A stretch of 54,612 bases of DNA from an uncultured Campylobacter sp. (GCF_938045225.1 NZ_CALINL010000010.1:1-54612), one strand, 5' to 3'; shown: positions 34,523 through 44,532, counted from the stretch's first letter. The notes: generated by a model from the sequence alone, not told the origin. Made by a program: numbers and translations.

Positions 34523-36439
34523 TCATTTTGCGCGGCTTGCTTCTTTTACTTTTACGGCTTCGTAAATTTCATCCGCGTTCGTCAAATTTGCGTCCAAAAA
34601 CTCCTGCGCCTTTTTTAGCGTGCGTGCGCCCATGATGCCGTCGGCCTTGACGCCGATAGCCTTTTGCACGTATAAAATTTTCTCTTTTTGCGTCATCTGC
34701 GGCGCGGTTTTAGCGGCGGCGGTGGAGTTTGCTTCGCGCTCTTGGTCGCTAGAGCCCTCAAATTTAGCCGTCATCTCGCGAAATTTGGCCTCCAGGCTAC
34801 GCGACGCCTCAAAACGCTCGTCAAGCTGCATAAGAGTCGGCGCGTAACCAAAGCCAGATATCGCGCCGTAGATCGCGCCGACTACTCCAAAGCCCGCTAA
34901 AATTTTAAAAAACAGCGAAAAAGCCTCTTTGTTTCGCATGCTTTGGCGGTACTCTTTAGGCACGGCACTACGGCGAATCAGCGTAACCAGCGCGCTAAGA
35001 GGCGCCAAGACGCACCAAGCAACGCCCGCGCAAAGGGCTAAAAATACAATCGTATAAATAGGCGCCATAATGTAGCGCTCGGCTAAATTTTCGCCTAAAA
35101 ATCCCGCCGTAAAAACTAGCGCAAGCAGCCAAAATAGCGAGCCCAGCCCAAACCAAACCGCAGGCGAGTAAACGGGGGAGATTTTATTTAGGCACTTTTT
35201 CATCGTTTCGCCCAATTTGCTCGCCGCGCCTCTTGATACGTAGCCTTCGCAGGCCTCTATCACGGCGTTTGCGGCCTCGGTTTGTGCGCCGTCCGTTTTA
35301 GCGATACGCTTTAGCGCGGAGTCTAGGGCGGGCTGCGAGCAGTAGCGCGTGAAAAATTTAAACGCCTCGCGCCTAGTTATCTTGCCGTCGGCGTCAATCT
35401 TTTCTAGCATAGATATCTCGTCTGCGAAAAGATCGTCGAAAAACGGCGGCCTGATAAATGCGTAGGGCGGGTTGCCAAAGCCCACCGCCTCGTACTCCTT
35501 GCCTAGCAGGATAAAATTTAGCCTCGTTATCGCGCTAGAACCCACGTAAGAAAACAGGTGCGAGCTCTCGTCGCCGCTCTCTTCGTCTTGATAAAACGGT
35601 ATCGTTTGCGAGATAAATTTGCAGGTGCGAGCGCATAAAAAGTCCAAAAGCTCGTCTGCATAAGCACGCGATTTTATGCGTAAATTTACGCTGGGTTTCG
35701 CGTAGGCGCCGATGTTTGCTACCGTGGTAAAGTATCCGTGTCCGCTACACTGGGCGCACTGCACATAGCCTGATCCCCCGCATCCGCCGCACCTAACCGT
35801 GCCAGATCCCGAGCAGCCGTAGCAGGTATTTGAGCCGCTGCCGCCGCATGATGAACAGCTCTCGTAGCGATACGTCACGTAGGTGCTACCGTCTGAGTTA
35901 TATTGCGTGTGAGGGCGATTTACGCCGCCGCTGCCTCCGCACGTGGAGCAGCTTTGTCGTCCGCGTCCGCCGCAGCTAGAGCAGGTTTTTTTACCGCGTC
36001 CGCCGCACTCGCCGCAGCGTGTCTGCCCGTCGCCTCCGCACTCGCCGCAGCGCTCGCTCATGCTAAATGGCTTAAAATCGTAATACCTAACCGCGCCGCC
36101 TGATTTTGCGACGGCCTCTTTTGCGTCTTGGCGTAGTTCGGTGAGTAAAATTTCACGCAGATCCGCGCTATCTCTGGCCTGCAACAAGCACTCTCTGGCG
36201 TGATTTTCGTAGCCGCGCGTATCGTCGCCGAAATGTATCTGCTCCTTTGCGCCGCCAGCGATTTTGCTCTCTTCGCGCTTGCCGTAAAACTCCCACGTCA
36301 CGGTCGCCGTCGCTTCAAAATCAAAAATTTCGTGCGAAATTTCTACCAAATCCTCAGGCTTAGCTTGGTTGCCGCTTACTAGATTTCGCAGCCCTTTTAA
36401 AAACGGCTCGTGTAAACTCAGCTCGTCAAATTCGCTCAT
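34523..36439 (-). CDS. membrane protein with eight CxxCxGxG zinc-finger motifs and a peptidoglycan-binding-like C-terminus
   Basis: 638 residues. After an N-terminal domain of 130 residues come eight CxxCxGxG repeats, four at 131-171 and four at 195-235, as in the DnaJ cysteine-rich region but doubled. There is no J domain. Residues 330-400 include KIDADGKITRREAF, EF-hand- or TerB-like. Hydrophobic segments follow near 415-440, 447-475 and 510-530. Residues about 588-622 (VQKAIGVKADGIMGARTLKKAQ) look like a PG_binding_1 repeat. Topology and function are unknown; zinc binding is inferred. It lies between the 73-residue repeat gene and a YcxB-like gene, all on the minus strand. Confidence 0.75.
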   Translation of the reverse strand: MSEFDELSLHEPFLKGLRNLVSGNQAKPEDLVEISHEIFDFEATATVTWEFYGKREESKIAGGAKEQIHFGDDTRGYENHARECLLQARDSADLREILLTELRQDAKEAVAKSGGAVRYYDFKPFSMSERCGECGGDGQTRCGECGGRGKKTCSSCGGRGRQSCSTCGGSGGVNRPHTQYNSDGSTYVTYRYESCSSCGGSGSNTCYGCSGSGTVRCGGCGGSGYVQCAQCSGHGYFTTVANIGAYAKPSVNLRIKSRAYADELLDFLCARTCKFISQTIPFYQDEESGDESSHLFSYVGSSAITRLNFILLGKEYEAVGFGNPPYAFIRPPFFDDLFADEISMLEKIDADGKITRREAFKFFTRYCSQPALDSALKRIAKTDGAQTEAANAVIEACEGYVSRGAASKLGETMKKCLNKISPVYSPAVWFGLGSLFWLLALVFTAGFLGENLAERYIMAPIYTIVFLALCAGVAWCVLAPLSALVTLIRRSAVPKEYRQSMRNKEAFSLFFKILAGFGVVGAIYGAISGFGYAPTLMQLDERFEASRSLEAKFREMTAKFEGSSDQEREANSTAAAKTAPQMTQKEKILYVQKAIGVKADGIMGARTLKKAQEFLDANLTNADEIYEAVKVKEASRAK

Positions 36440-36447
36440 TTTAAATC

Positions 36448-37029
36448 CTAAATTTGATTTTGCGCGTCTAGTCTCGCGCGCTTTTTTATCTCGCTTAAAA
36501 ACTCCGCCCCGCCGTCTGCGAAGGCCTCGCGCGGCACGGCATAGAACATGGAGTTTGCGATGATAATGACGACAAACTCGCCCACATATCGAGCGTCGCT
36601 GATGACGGCGTACCTGTATCTGCCCTCGCCAAATTTGCTCTTTTGCACGAAAAACTCATCCTCTAAGATCACGCTTTTTGGTCCGAATTCGCCGTAGTTT
36701 GCTTTATTTATCAGCGCGCGAGTAAGCAGCCAAGGCCGCAGCCCAGTAGCGTAAAGCAGAGTAAAAAACGCGGCCATCCACGATAGGTAGGCTAGATTTT
36801 CCACGCCGCTAAAACCGTAATCCCTAAGCAAGTCGCTAAGCTCCCTGAAGTAAAATTTGACGCACAAAAGCGTGATAAAAAACATGCCAAGAGCCGACGC
36901 CGTAAAGTCGCATATACGTATGTTTCGCATAAATTTATCGCCCTTATAGACTATCTTGCCCACCTCGCGCGTCATCGCTTTATAATCGGCGCTAGGCTTT
37001 AGCTCAAATTCGGCTTTCAAATTTGACAT
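36448..37029 (-). CDS. YcxB-like membrane protein
   Basis: 193 residues with two hydrophobic segments near 46-62 and 82-100. The C-terminal part, LEDEFFVQKSKFGEGRYRYAVISDARYVGEFVVIIIANSMFYAVPREAF in outline (strands with FFVQKS, YRYAVISDA and FYAVPREAF), fits the YcxB-like C-terminal domain. No enzymatic role is known. It ends nine bases upstream of the zinc-finger-repeat gene and is probably its operon partner. Confidence 0.65.
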   Translation of the reverse strand: MSNLKAEFELKPSADYKAMTREVGKIVYKGDKFMRNIRICDFTASALGMFFITLLCVKFYFRELSDLLRDYGFSGVENLAYLSWMAAFFTLLYATGLRPWLLTRALINKANYGEFGPKSVILEDEFFVQKSKFGEGRYRYAVISDARYVGEFVVIIIANSMFYAVPREAFADGGAEFLSEIKKRARLDAQNQI

Positions 37030-37253
37030 TTGCTTCCTTTAAATTTTGATGAGATATTATCAAATTTGGCCTAAATTTACGCTATTTTTAAAATCGCCTT
37101 TAAAACGATAATTAAGCCCAAATTTAGTAAAATCGCTACCAAGACGCGAGGTCGCGTAATACGATAAAAGGCAAACCATGCAAAACTCAACCACGTAAAT
37201 TCCGCTAAATTTAAACCGAGTCAACCAATCAAATTTAAATTTAAGGCAGAATC

Positions 37254-39707
37254 ATGAAAAGACGAGACTTTCTAAAACTAGGCGCGCTGGCGGCGGCATC
37301 GGCGCAGGCAAAACAATTTGACGCGGCGGCGCAGGCGATATTTGACGAGCAGATGGGGCTTTGCGCGAATAAATTCGGCGCGTTTTACGTCCAAACCATC
37401 GGCGGCAGGGTCGTTGGTACTGAGCCGTTTGAGGGCGACGCGATGCCAACGGTGCTAAACAACGCTCTAAGCGATCACATCCAAAACGAAACGCGCGTGA
37501 AATACCCCTACGTGCGCAAAAGCTTCCTGGCTAGTCCCGCAGATCCAAAACCCGAGCTTCGCGGTAAAGAGCCATTCGTACGCGTTAGCTGGGACGAGGC
37601 GATAAAGCTAAGCGCTAAAATTTTAAAAGAAAACTTCGATAAATACGGCTCTGAGGCCATTTACGGACAGCTTTATCAGTGGGGCAGCCTCGGTAAGGTC
37701 GGCCACTCGCAGCGCACCGCAAAGCGCATGCTAAACGCGCTAGGAGGCTACGTGAGCGAGCTTGGCGGCTACTCATACGGCGCGGCGACGGCGTTTTTGC
37801 CTCACGTGACGGGCTCTATCGATCCGACGCACGCTCCTACGCGCTGGGAAGGCGTGGTAAAGGAGGCCAAAACGATCGTGTTTTGGGGCACGAATCCCGT
37901 CGTCTCAAACAAGATCGCTATCGGCGTTCCGATGCACAACTCCTACGCCTACTACGAGATTATGAAAGATAAATTTAAAAAAGGCGAGATGAAAATTTAC
38001 AGCATAGACGTTTACCGCAACGAAACGGCGGAGTATTTCGGCGCAGATTATCTTGCCGTGCGCCCTTGCACCGATACGGCGATGCTGATCGGACTTTGCG
38101 ATTATCTCTACGAAAACGGACTTTACGACAAGGAATTTATAGAGCGCTACACGGTCGGGTTTGATAAATTTAAGGAGTATTTCACAGGCGCGAAAGACGG
38201 CGTGAAAAAGGATCTTGCGTGGGCGAGCAAAATTTGCGGCGTGAGCGAAAAGGAATTAAAAAACCTAGCGGGTACGCTAGCTAAAAAAGACACGCTCATC
38301 GTCACGGGCTACGCGATACAGCGTCAGCACCACGGCGAGATGGCGTACTGGGCGCTGATAACTCTAGCTGCGATGCTAGGCGACATCGGCAAGACGGGGC
38401 GCGGCTACGTGATGAACGATCAGATGCATAAAAACGCCGATATCAGCTTTGTTGCACCTAAGCTTCAGGCCTTTAACCCGGCGGTAAATGAAAAATACAT
38501 CGCCCCGCAAGGCAAGCTAGCCAAAGCCAAATACCACGAGATACCAAACAGCAGGCTCATAGACGCGATCATGGAGCCGGGCAAAGAGATCGAGCGCAAC
38601 GGCAAAAAGTACGTTATGCCGCACATTAGAGTGATGTTTAACGCCAACGGCTCGACCTTCACCCGCCATCCCGATACCAACCGCGCGGTCGAAGCGATGA
38701 AAAAGATCGAAGCGATCATCACCACCGAGCCCTTTTGGACGAGTACGGCGAGACTCAGCGACATCGTGCTACCGGCAGCTCTTGAGTGCGAGCGCACGGA
38801 TATCGAGTTTGCAAACTCGACTAGCGAATACCTTTTTGCGATTAAACCGCTAGTTAAGCCTGCTGGGGAAAGCAAAAGCGACTTTGAGATCGCGCGGCTC
38901 ATCTGCGCGCAGTGGGGCGAGGAGTACGAGCAGGCCTTTAGCGAGGGCAAAACGGAGCTTGAGTGGGTGCAGCAAATCTACGAAAACGCCGCAAAGCAAG
39001 CCGAGGGCATGGGCATAGCGATGCCTAAATTTGAGGAGTTTTGGCAAAAAGGATATGTTAAATTTGATAAGATCGACGAGAAAAAGCGCTACTTTACAAA
39101 CTACGCGGACTTCCGCGCCGATCCAGAGAAAAACGCGCTAAAAACCCCGTCGGGCAAGATCGAGCTCTACTCCGAAGCTGTCGAAAAGCTAGGTTACGCG
39201 GACTGCCCGCCGCACGTGACGTGGATGGAGCCATTTGAGTGGCTGGGCGGCGACGTGAGCAAGTACCCTATCGCCATCAGCGGCGCGCACTCTAAATTTA
39301 GACTCCACTCGCAACTAAACAGCTCGCTCATCCGCAACTACGCCGAGATAGCAAACCGCGAACCCGCGCTCATCAGCCCCGCCACGGCAAAAGCGCGCGG
39401 CATAAAAACGGGCGACGTGGTGAGGATATACAACGACCGAGGCGAGATCCTCTGCGGCGCGCTGGTGAGCGACACGGCGCAAGATAACGTCGTGATCGTA
39501 AGCGAAGGCGCGTGGTACGATCCTGCCGTCTGGGGCGAGAAAAGTCTTTGCAAGCACGGCAACATAAACGTGCTAACCAAGGACGTACCGAGCTCACAGC
39601 TCTCGCAAAGCAACACCGCGCACACGAGCATGGTGCAGGTCGAGAAATTTAAAGGAGAACTACCGAGTATAACGGCGTTTGATAGACCCGTGACGATAGA
39701 GGCTTAG
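37254..39707 (+). CDS. molybdopterin oxidoreductase, TorA/BisC/DMSO-reductase type
   Basis: 817 residues. The N-terminus MKRRDFLKLG is a twin-arginine signal with a short hydrophobic core, so a folded periplasmic enzyme is expected. There is no iron-sulfur CxxC at the N-terminus, as in TorA/DorA/BisC. Ser145 in QWGSLGKVGHSQ is at the molybdenum-ligand position. The bis-guanine-dinucleotide sites are visible (FWGTNPVVSNK; NANGSTFTRHPDTN; ISGAHSKFRLHSQ). Expected substrates are N-oxides or S-oxides (TMAO, DMSO, methionine sulfoxide). No cytochrome c partner or chaperone gene is adjacent, so the electron donor is not clear. Confidence 0.85.
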   Translation: MKRRDFLKLGALAAASAQAKQFDAAAQAIFDEQMGLCANKFGAFYVQTIGGRVVGTEPFEGDAMPTVLNNALSDHIQNETRVKYPYVRKSFLASPADPKPELRGKEPFVRVSWDEAIKLSAKILKENFDKYGSEAIYGQLYQWGSLGKVGHSQRTAKRMLNALGGYVSELGGYSYGAATAFLPHVTGSIDPTHAPTRWEGVVKEAKTIVFWGTNPVVSNKIAIGVPMHNSYAYYEIMKDKFKKGEMKIYSIDVYRNETAEYFGADYLAVRPCTDTAMLIGLCDYLYENGLYDKEFIERYTVGFDKFKEYFTGAKDGVKKDLAWASKICGVSEKELKNLAGTLAKKDTLIVTGYAIQRQHHGEMAYWALITLAAMLGDIGKTGRGYVMNDQMHKNADISFVAPKLQAFNPAVNEKYIAPQGKLAKAKYHEIPNSRLIDAIMEPGKEIERNGKKYVMPHIRVMFNANGSTFTRHPDTNRAVEAMKKIEAIITTEPFWTSTARLSDIVLPAALECERTDIEFANSTSEYLFAIKPLVKPAGESKSDFEIARLICAQWGEEYEQAFSEGKTELEWVQQIYENAAKQAEGMGIAMPKFEEFWQKGYVKFDKIDEKKRYFTNYADFRADPEKNALKTPSGKIELYSEAVEKLGYADCPPHVTWMEPFEWLGGDVSKYPIAISGAHSKFRLHSQLNSSLIRNYAEIANREPALISPATAKARGIKTGDVVRIYNDRGEILCGALVSDTAQDNVVIVSEGAWYDPAVWGEKSLCKHGNINVLTKDVPSSQLSQSNTAHTSMVQVEKFKGELPSITAFDRPVTIEA

Positions 39708-39835
39708 GCTTTAAAGTAAAATAGTCGGCATGATATTTTGTCACATAAAATTACTAGCGACCTTATAAATTTAACATAAAAATTTGGTGATCAAAGATAT
39801 AATGTTTTTAAAAATTTATTGATTTAAAGACAGGT

Positions 39836-41011
39836 ATGGTTAAAGATATGAGTTCTGGTCAGGAAACGGACATTTTTAATTGTCCGACTATTTTATATAT
39901 TAAAAATCTTGGTTTAGAAAAATCGGATGCAAATTTAGAACATCTAATTTATCTATTCCATCAAGATTTGGGAATTGATTTAAAGCGTGAAATAGTATCT
40001 TCCATAGGAAGACAAACTAATAGCAAGAAAATATATGATTTTATATCTCAAGAGGTATTTAATAATCACTATATGGAAGTCGTTTATCAAATGTTTCGGA
40101 CGGTTCTTTATAGGTCTAAATCGGATATGGATTTTAAAAACCTAAAAGATAAAATTTTAGACTTTTATAAAAACGAAGTTATGTATAAAATGGTGGAATT
40201 TTACGAAAAAAAACAAAGGGGTAATTTAAAATTAAACTTTAATAGACAAATCACAAGGCCTACGATATTAGTCGGAGACAATAGACAAACTCTAAAAAAA
40301 ATCAAAGATAATCAAATCAATCTAATATTTACATCGCCTCCATATTATAATGCAAGAGAGTATTCAGACTATAAAAACTATAAAGAATATCTAGAATTTA
40401 TGTATGACACCTTAGAGCAGTGTCATAGAATCTTAGAGGACGGCAGATTTATTTTGATTAATGTTTCGCCCGTAATAACAAAAAGAGTCGGCAGAGAATT
40501 TGAATCGATTAGATATCCTATACATTTCGACTTTCATTCTATATTGATTAGAGCAGGTTTTTATTTTATAGATGAGATTATTTGGATAAAGCCGGAATAC
40601 AGCGTTCCAAATAGAATAGCAGGTTATATTCAAACAAGAAGACCCTTGAGTTATAAACCAAATTGCATTACAGAAAGCATAATGGTATATCGAAAAAAAG
40701 CCCCTTTTCTATTAGATAAAAATATTGCTATGTATGACAAAGGGTATAAAAACGATAATAATATAGATAGCACAAACTGTTGGTATATATCGCCCAAATC
40801 AGACAAAAAACATCCTGCGGTTTTTCCTGAAGAATTATGTGAAAAGGTGTTAAAGTATTATTCATTTGAAGGCGATACAGTGTGCGATCCTTTTGCCGGA
40901 AGCGGAACTTTCGGTAGAGTTGCAAAAAGGATGAACAGAATTCCATTGCTATGTGAGCAAAATCGTAATTACGTAGAAAATATAAAGAAAGGCGGTTTTT
41001 ATGACATTTGA
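39836..41011 (+). CDS. DNA methyltransferase of a type II restriction-modification pair
   Basis: 391 residues. The order is catalytic motif TSPPY (166-170) first, then SAM motif DPFAGSGT (351-358), the beta-class arrangement; TSPPY is typical of N4-cytosine enzymes, though some N6-adenine enzymes share it. An extra helical N-terminal domain of about 140 residues is present. It overlaps the endonuclease by 11 bases. The gene is markedly AT-rich compared with torA-like and polA on either side, indicating recent acquisition. The recognition site cannot be read from the sequence. Confidence 0.9.
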   Translation: MVKDMSSGQETDIFNCPTILYIKNLGLEKSDANLEHLIYLFHQDLGIDLKREIVSSIGRQTNSKKIYDFISQEVFNNHYMEVVYQMFRTVLYRSKSDMDFKNLKDKILDFYKNEVMYKMVEFYEKKQRGNLKLNFNRQITRPTILVGDNRQTLKKIKDNQINLIFTSPPYYNAREYSDYKNYKEYLEFMYDTLEQCHRILEDGRFILINVSPVITKRVGREFESIRYPIHFDFHSILIRAGFYFIDEIIWIKPEYSVPNRIAGYIQTRRPLSYKPNCITESIMVYRKKAPFLLDKNIAMYDKGYKNDNNIDSTNCWYISPKSDKKHPAVFPEELCEKVLKYYSFEGDTVCDPFAGSGTFGRVAKRMNRIPLLCEQNRNYVENIKKGGFYDI

Positions 41012-41867
41012 TGATTTAGTAGTTAACAATACGGTTGAAAAACTAATAAGAGGAGAGGATTATCGACAAGAAGTTGTAAATTTTATCAATAGTAGCTTTT
41101 TGGACTTTGCCTTAGTTTTTTTTAAAAGAATTTTAGACGCGAAAATGCATAATATAGGCATTAATATTGATTGGTATAAAAAATATTTTATCCAAGAAAA
41201 TAATTTTAGTGCTGATGAAGCCATTATATTTGCTGGAATAAACAAAAAAACTATAAGTAATATCTATGGAAGTGCAACCAGAGAAATTATGCTTAATGTT
41301 GCTAGTGAAAATATCGACTATTTGAAGTCTTTGCTAGATATGTTAGAAGACAACAATGATAGCATAGGTATTATTATAAAAATTTCATACAATAGTATTT
41401 CAATAGAGCTAAACCTTAATGAAAGCTTATTGGTTATAAATGCTTTAGCGACCAAAAAGATAGCATTGCGAGGTAGTGCATGGAGTAGCATTGGCAAAAG
41501 AGTAGAAAAACCATTAATGATCAAGCTTTGTGAGCTGTGCAAGGTGCCGAAAGATTTTATAAATTCTGAAGTTTTTAAAAAGAATAATAAAATGGATTTT
41601 GACAGAGAAGTGGATTTTAAGCTATATAACTCAAAAAAGGATAAGGAATTTAGGGTTGAAGTAAAACTTATGGGCAAAGGAAATCCCGAATCAGCGGATG
41701 CCGTTATCGCAAGAGAGTCTAAAATTTTTGTTGCCGATACGCTTAGCGAACAAAATAAAAATCAACTAAAGTCGCTAGGGGTTGAATTTTTGGAGCTAAA
41801 AAATAACGAGAACTGTGTAGATGATTTCAAGAAAATATTAAAAAAACTAGATATTCCATTCTCTTAA
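41001..41867 (+). CDS. type II restriction endonuclease (PD-(D/E)xK)
   Basis: 288 residues. The likely catalytic core is REVD(205)FKLYN followed by RVE(220)VK(222)LMGKGNPE, a D...ExK set. The N-terminal 190 residues are AT-rich-coded and helical, with no named domain I can place. The overlap with the methyltransferase makes the pairing secure. The tail resembles the CfrBI-like endonuclease family, but I hold that assignment weakly. It stops ten bases before polA. Confidence 0.75.
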   Translation: MTFDDLVVNNTVEKLIRGEDYRQEVVNFINSSFLDFALVFFKRILDAKMHNIGINIDWYKKYFIQENNFSADEAIIFAGINKKTISNIYGSATREIMLNVASENIDYLKSLLDMLEDNNDSIGIIIKISYNSISIELNLNESLLVINALATKKIALRGSAWSSIGKRVEKPLMIKLCELCKVPKDFINSEVFKKNNKMDFDREVDFKLYNSKKDKEFRVEVKLMGKGNPESADAVIARESKIFVADTLSEQNKNQLKSLGVEFLELKNNENCVDDFKKILKKLDIPFS

Positions 41868-41877
41868 AGGACGGAAA

Positions 41878-44532
41878 ATGAGCCAAAAAACACTAACGAT
41901 CATCGACACTTTCGGATTTTTTTTCAGACTTTACTACGCGATGAGCGGACTAAAAAACCGCGAGGGCAAGCCAAGCGGCATGGTGAGCGGCTTTGCTAGC
42001 TTTATCATGAATTTGCGCCAGGAGTTTGCCAGCGACTATATCATCTTCGCGCTAGATAGCAAGGGCAAAACGCTGCGCCACGAGATCCTGGGCGAGTATA
42101 AAGCCAACCGCTCCGAGCCGCCCGCCGCGCTAAAAGAGCAGCTACCCGTGTGTATCGAGATGATAGAAAAAATGGGCCTAGCCGCCGTGAGCCGCGAAGG
42201 CTACGAGGCCGACGACATCATCGCTAGCGTCGTAAAGGAGTGCAAGCAGCGGGATATATTTGTACGTATCGTGACGCACGATAAGGATCTCTATCAGCTC
42301 ATCGAGGACGGCAAAGTAAGCATCTATAGCCCGCAAAGTAAGATCGACCACGATAGCGCGAGCTGCATAGAAAAATACGGCGTTCCGCCAAGCTGCATAC
42401 GAGATTTTCTCGCGATCGCGGGCGATAGCTCGGATAATATCCCAGGCGTCAAAGGCATCGGCGCGGTGGGTGCTAAAAAGCTACTAAACGAATTTGGCAG
42501 CCTCGAAGGCATCTACGAAACCCTGCCGCTAGTTCGAAACGAACGTATCCGCGGCATGCTAGCAGAGGGGCGAGAGAGCGCGTTTTTGAGCAAGCGCCTA
42601 ACCTCGCTCTTTGACGACGTGCCTGACGTGCTCGATCTAAAAAGGGCGGAATTTCCCGAGCAAAATCCGCTCGTAAAGGTCGCCGACACTCTGCGCGAAT
42701 ACGATCTAAACCGCCTCTTAAAAGCGCTACAAAACAGCGAAAACGCGGGCGAAAACGCGGAATTTAAGCTCGGCTTTAACGCTCGGCTCTTAACGGACGA
42801 GAGCGAGATCGAGCGACTGCTGGCAAATATGGACGCAGACACGCTCGTGGCCTTTGACACCGAGACCACGGACGTCGATACGCAAAACGCCCGTCTGGTC
42901 GGCTTTAGCTTTTGCTTTAACGACGAGGAGGCCTACTACGTGCCGGTGGCGCACGAGTATCTGGGCGCACCAAAGCAGGTGAGCGAGAAATTTGCCGCCT
43001 GGGCGATAGGGCAAATTTACAAAGGCTGCGTGATCGGGCAAAATTTGAAGTACGATTTTAAGGTCGTAAAGCGAAATCTAGGGCTTGAGCCGCCTGTAAA
43101 TTTTAAAGATACGATGATACTAGCGTGGCTCATGGATCCGGGCTCAAGCGTGGGTATGGACGCGCTAGCTAAGCGGCTCTACGACTACGACACGATCAAA
43201 TTTGAAGACGTGGTAAAGCGCGGCGAGACCTTCGCGTCCGTGGCACTGGAAAACGCGGCCAAATACGCCGCCGAGGATGCCTGGATAACGCTGAAGTTTT
43301 ACAAAAGCTTTTTAAATTTGCTCGATCCCGAGCTGCTCGCGCTTGCAGGTAGGCACGAGTTTCCTTTTATCCTCACGCTATTTGATATGGAGCGCGAGGG
43401 CATCGCGATAAACCAGGAGAAAATGCAAAATTTGATCCTGCGAAACGACGCTAAAATCAAGGCTTTAACGAGCGAAATTTACGAGCTAACGGGCGAAAAT
43501 TTTAATATCAACTCCGTTAAGCAGCTGGGCTCGGTACTGTTTGAACACCTAAAACTACCCGTAAAGAAAAAGACAAAAACGGGCTATAGCACCGACGAGG
43601 CCGTACTGGCCGAGCTCATAGAGGAGCATCCCGTCATCGAAAAGCTACTCGAGTACCGCGAGCTATATAAGCTGCAAAGCACATACTGCGAGCCGCTGCT
43701 AAATTTGGCTAAAAAAGACGCCGATAGCAGGATATACACGAACTTTATCCAGACGGGAACTAGCACCGGCAGGCTCTCATCTAAAAATCCGAACCTGCAA
43801 AATATCCCCGCTCGCGGTACGCTGGCAAAAGACGTGCGAGGCTGCTTTGAGGCTAAAAGCGGCTTTAGTTTCGTGGGGCTCGACTACTCGCAGATCGAGT
43901 TGCGACTGCTCGCGCATTTTAGCTGCGACGAGGCGCTTTTGCGGGCGTTTGCGAACGACGAGGACATTCACGCGCGCACGGCGATTAGTATATTCGGTAG
44001 TGCTGAGGGGCAAAACCGCGCGGTGGCAAAGAGCATAAATTTCGGCCTCATCTACGGCATGGGCTCGAGCAAGCTGGCAAATCAAGTAAGCATCACGCGC
44101 GCCGAGGCAAAGGAGTATATCGAGCGCTATTTTAAAGCTTTCCCTACGATAAAGGGCTTTTTAGAAGGGATAAAAACCGCCGCGAAAAGCGAGGGCTTCG
44201 TGCGCACGCTGCTGGGAAGAAAGCGGTTGTTTGACTTTACTACCGCGACGCCGATGCAAACGGCGATGTATGAGCGCGAGGCGGTAAATACGATATTTCA
44301 AGGCTCGGCTGCGGATATCATCAAGATGGCGATGGTAAAAATCCGCCCGCTTTTAAGTCCGCGCGCTAGGATGCTTTTGCAGATACACGACGAACTAATC
44401 TTCGAGGTGCAGGACGGTTATGCGCAGGAATTCGGCGTAGCGGCGCAAAAGATAATGCAAGAAATTTATAAACTAAACGTGCCGCTTAAAACGAGCCTAA
44501 ACGTGGCGAAGGATTGGGGCGAGCTGAAGTAA
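41878..44532 (+). CDS. polA: DNA polymerase I (PolA)
   Basis: 884 residues with all three activities apparently intact. The 5' nuclease is at 1-290 (IDTFGFFFRLYYAM, EADDIIAS, THDKDLYQL). The 3'-5' exonuclease is at about 310-480, with the DxE pair in FDTETTDVDT kept. The polymerase is at 500-884, with GLDYSQIELRLLAH, the O-helix AVAKSINFGLIYG and the C motif QIHDELIFEV. It fills repair gaps and removes Okazaki primers. A GGACGG site precedes the ATG. The restriction genes are inserted directly in front, so polA may now depend on their transcript. Confidence 0.97.
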   Translation: MSQKTLTIIDTFGFFFRLYYAMSGLKNREGKPSGMVSGFASFIMNLRQEFASDYIIFALDSKGKTLRHEILGEYKANRSEPPAALKEQLPVCIEMIEKMGLAAVSREGYEADDIIASVVKECKQRDIFVRIVTHDKDLYQLIEDGKVSIYSPQSKIDHDSASCIEKYGVPPSCIRDFLAIAGDSSDNIPGVKGIGAVGAKKLLNEFGSLEGIYETLPLVRNERIRGMLAEGRESAFLSKRLTSLFDDVPDVLDLKRAEFPEQNPLVKVADTLREYDLNRLLKALQNSENAGENAEFKLGFNARLLTDESEIERLLANMDADTLVAFDTETTDVDTQNARLVGFSFCFNDEEAYYVPVAHEYLGAPKQVSEKFAAWAIGQIYKGCVIGQNLKYDFKVVKRNLGLEPPVNFKDTMILAWLMDPGSSVGMDALAKRLYDYDTIKFEDVVKRGETFASVALENAAKYAAEDAWITLKFYKSFLNLLDPELLALAGRHEFPFILTLFDMEREGIAINQEKMQNLILRNDAKIKALTSEIYELTGENFNINSVKQLGSVLFEHLKLPVKKKTKTGYSTDEAVLAELIEEHPVIEKLLEYRELYKLQSTYCEPLLNLAKKDADSRIYTNFIQTGTSTGRLSSKNPNLQNIPARGTLAKDVRGCFEAKSGFSFVGLDYSQIELRLLAHFSCDEALLRAFANDEDIHARTAISIFGSAEGQNRAVAKSINFGLIYGMGSSKLANQVSITRAEAKEYIERYFKAFPTIKGFLEGIKTAAKSEGFVRTLLGRKRLFDFTTATPMQTAMYEREAVNTIFQGSAADIIKMAMVKIRPLLSPRARMLLQIHDELIFEVQDGYAQEFGVAAQKIMQEIYKLNVPLKTSLNVAKDWGELK

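Noticed and set aside
35700..36080. Tandem DNA repeat or CRISPR-like pattern of repeated CCGCCGCA and GCAGCT words
   Set aside because: The periodicity comes from codons of the CxxCxGxG motifs; there are no uniform repeats with unique spacers.
37178..37198. Six-codon frame (MQNSTT) with AAAAGG in front, upstream of the TorA-like gene
   Set aside because: Could be a leader peptide, but no regulatory codons or attenuator structure follow; chance is more likely.
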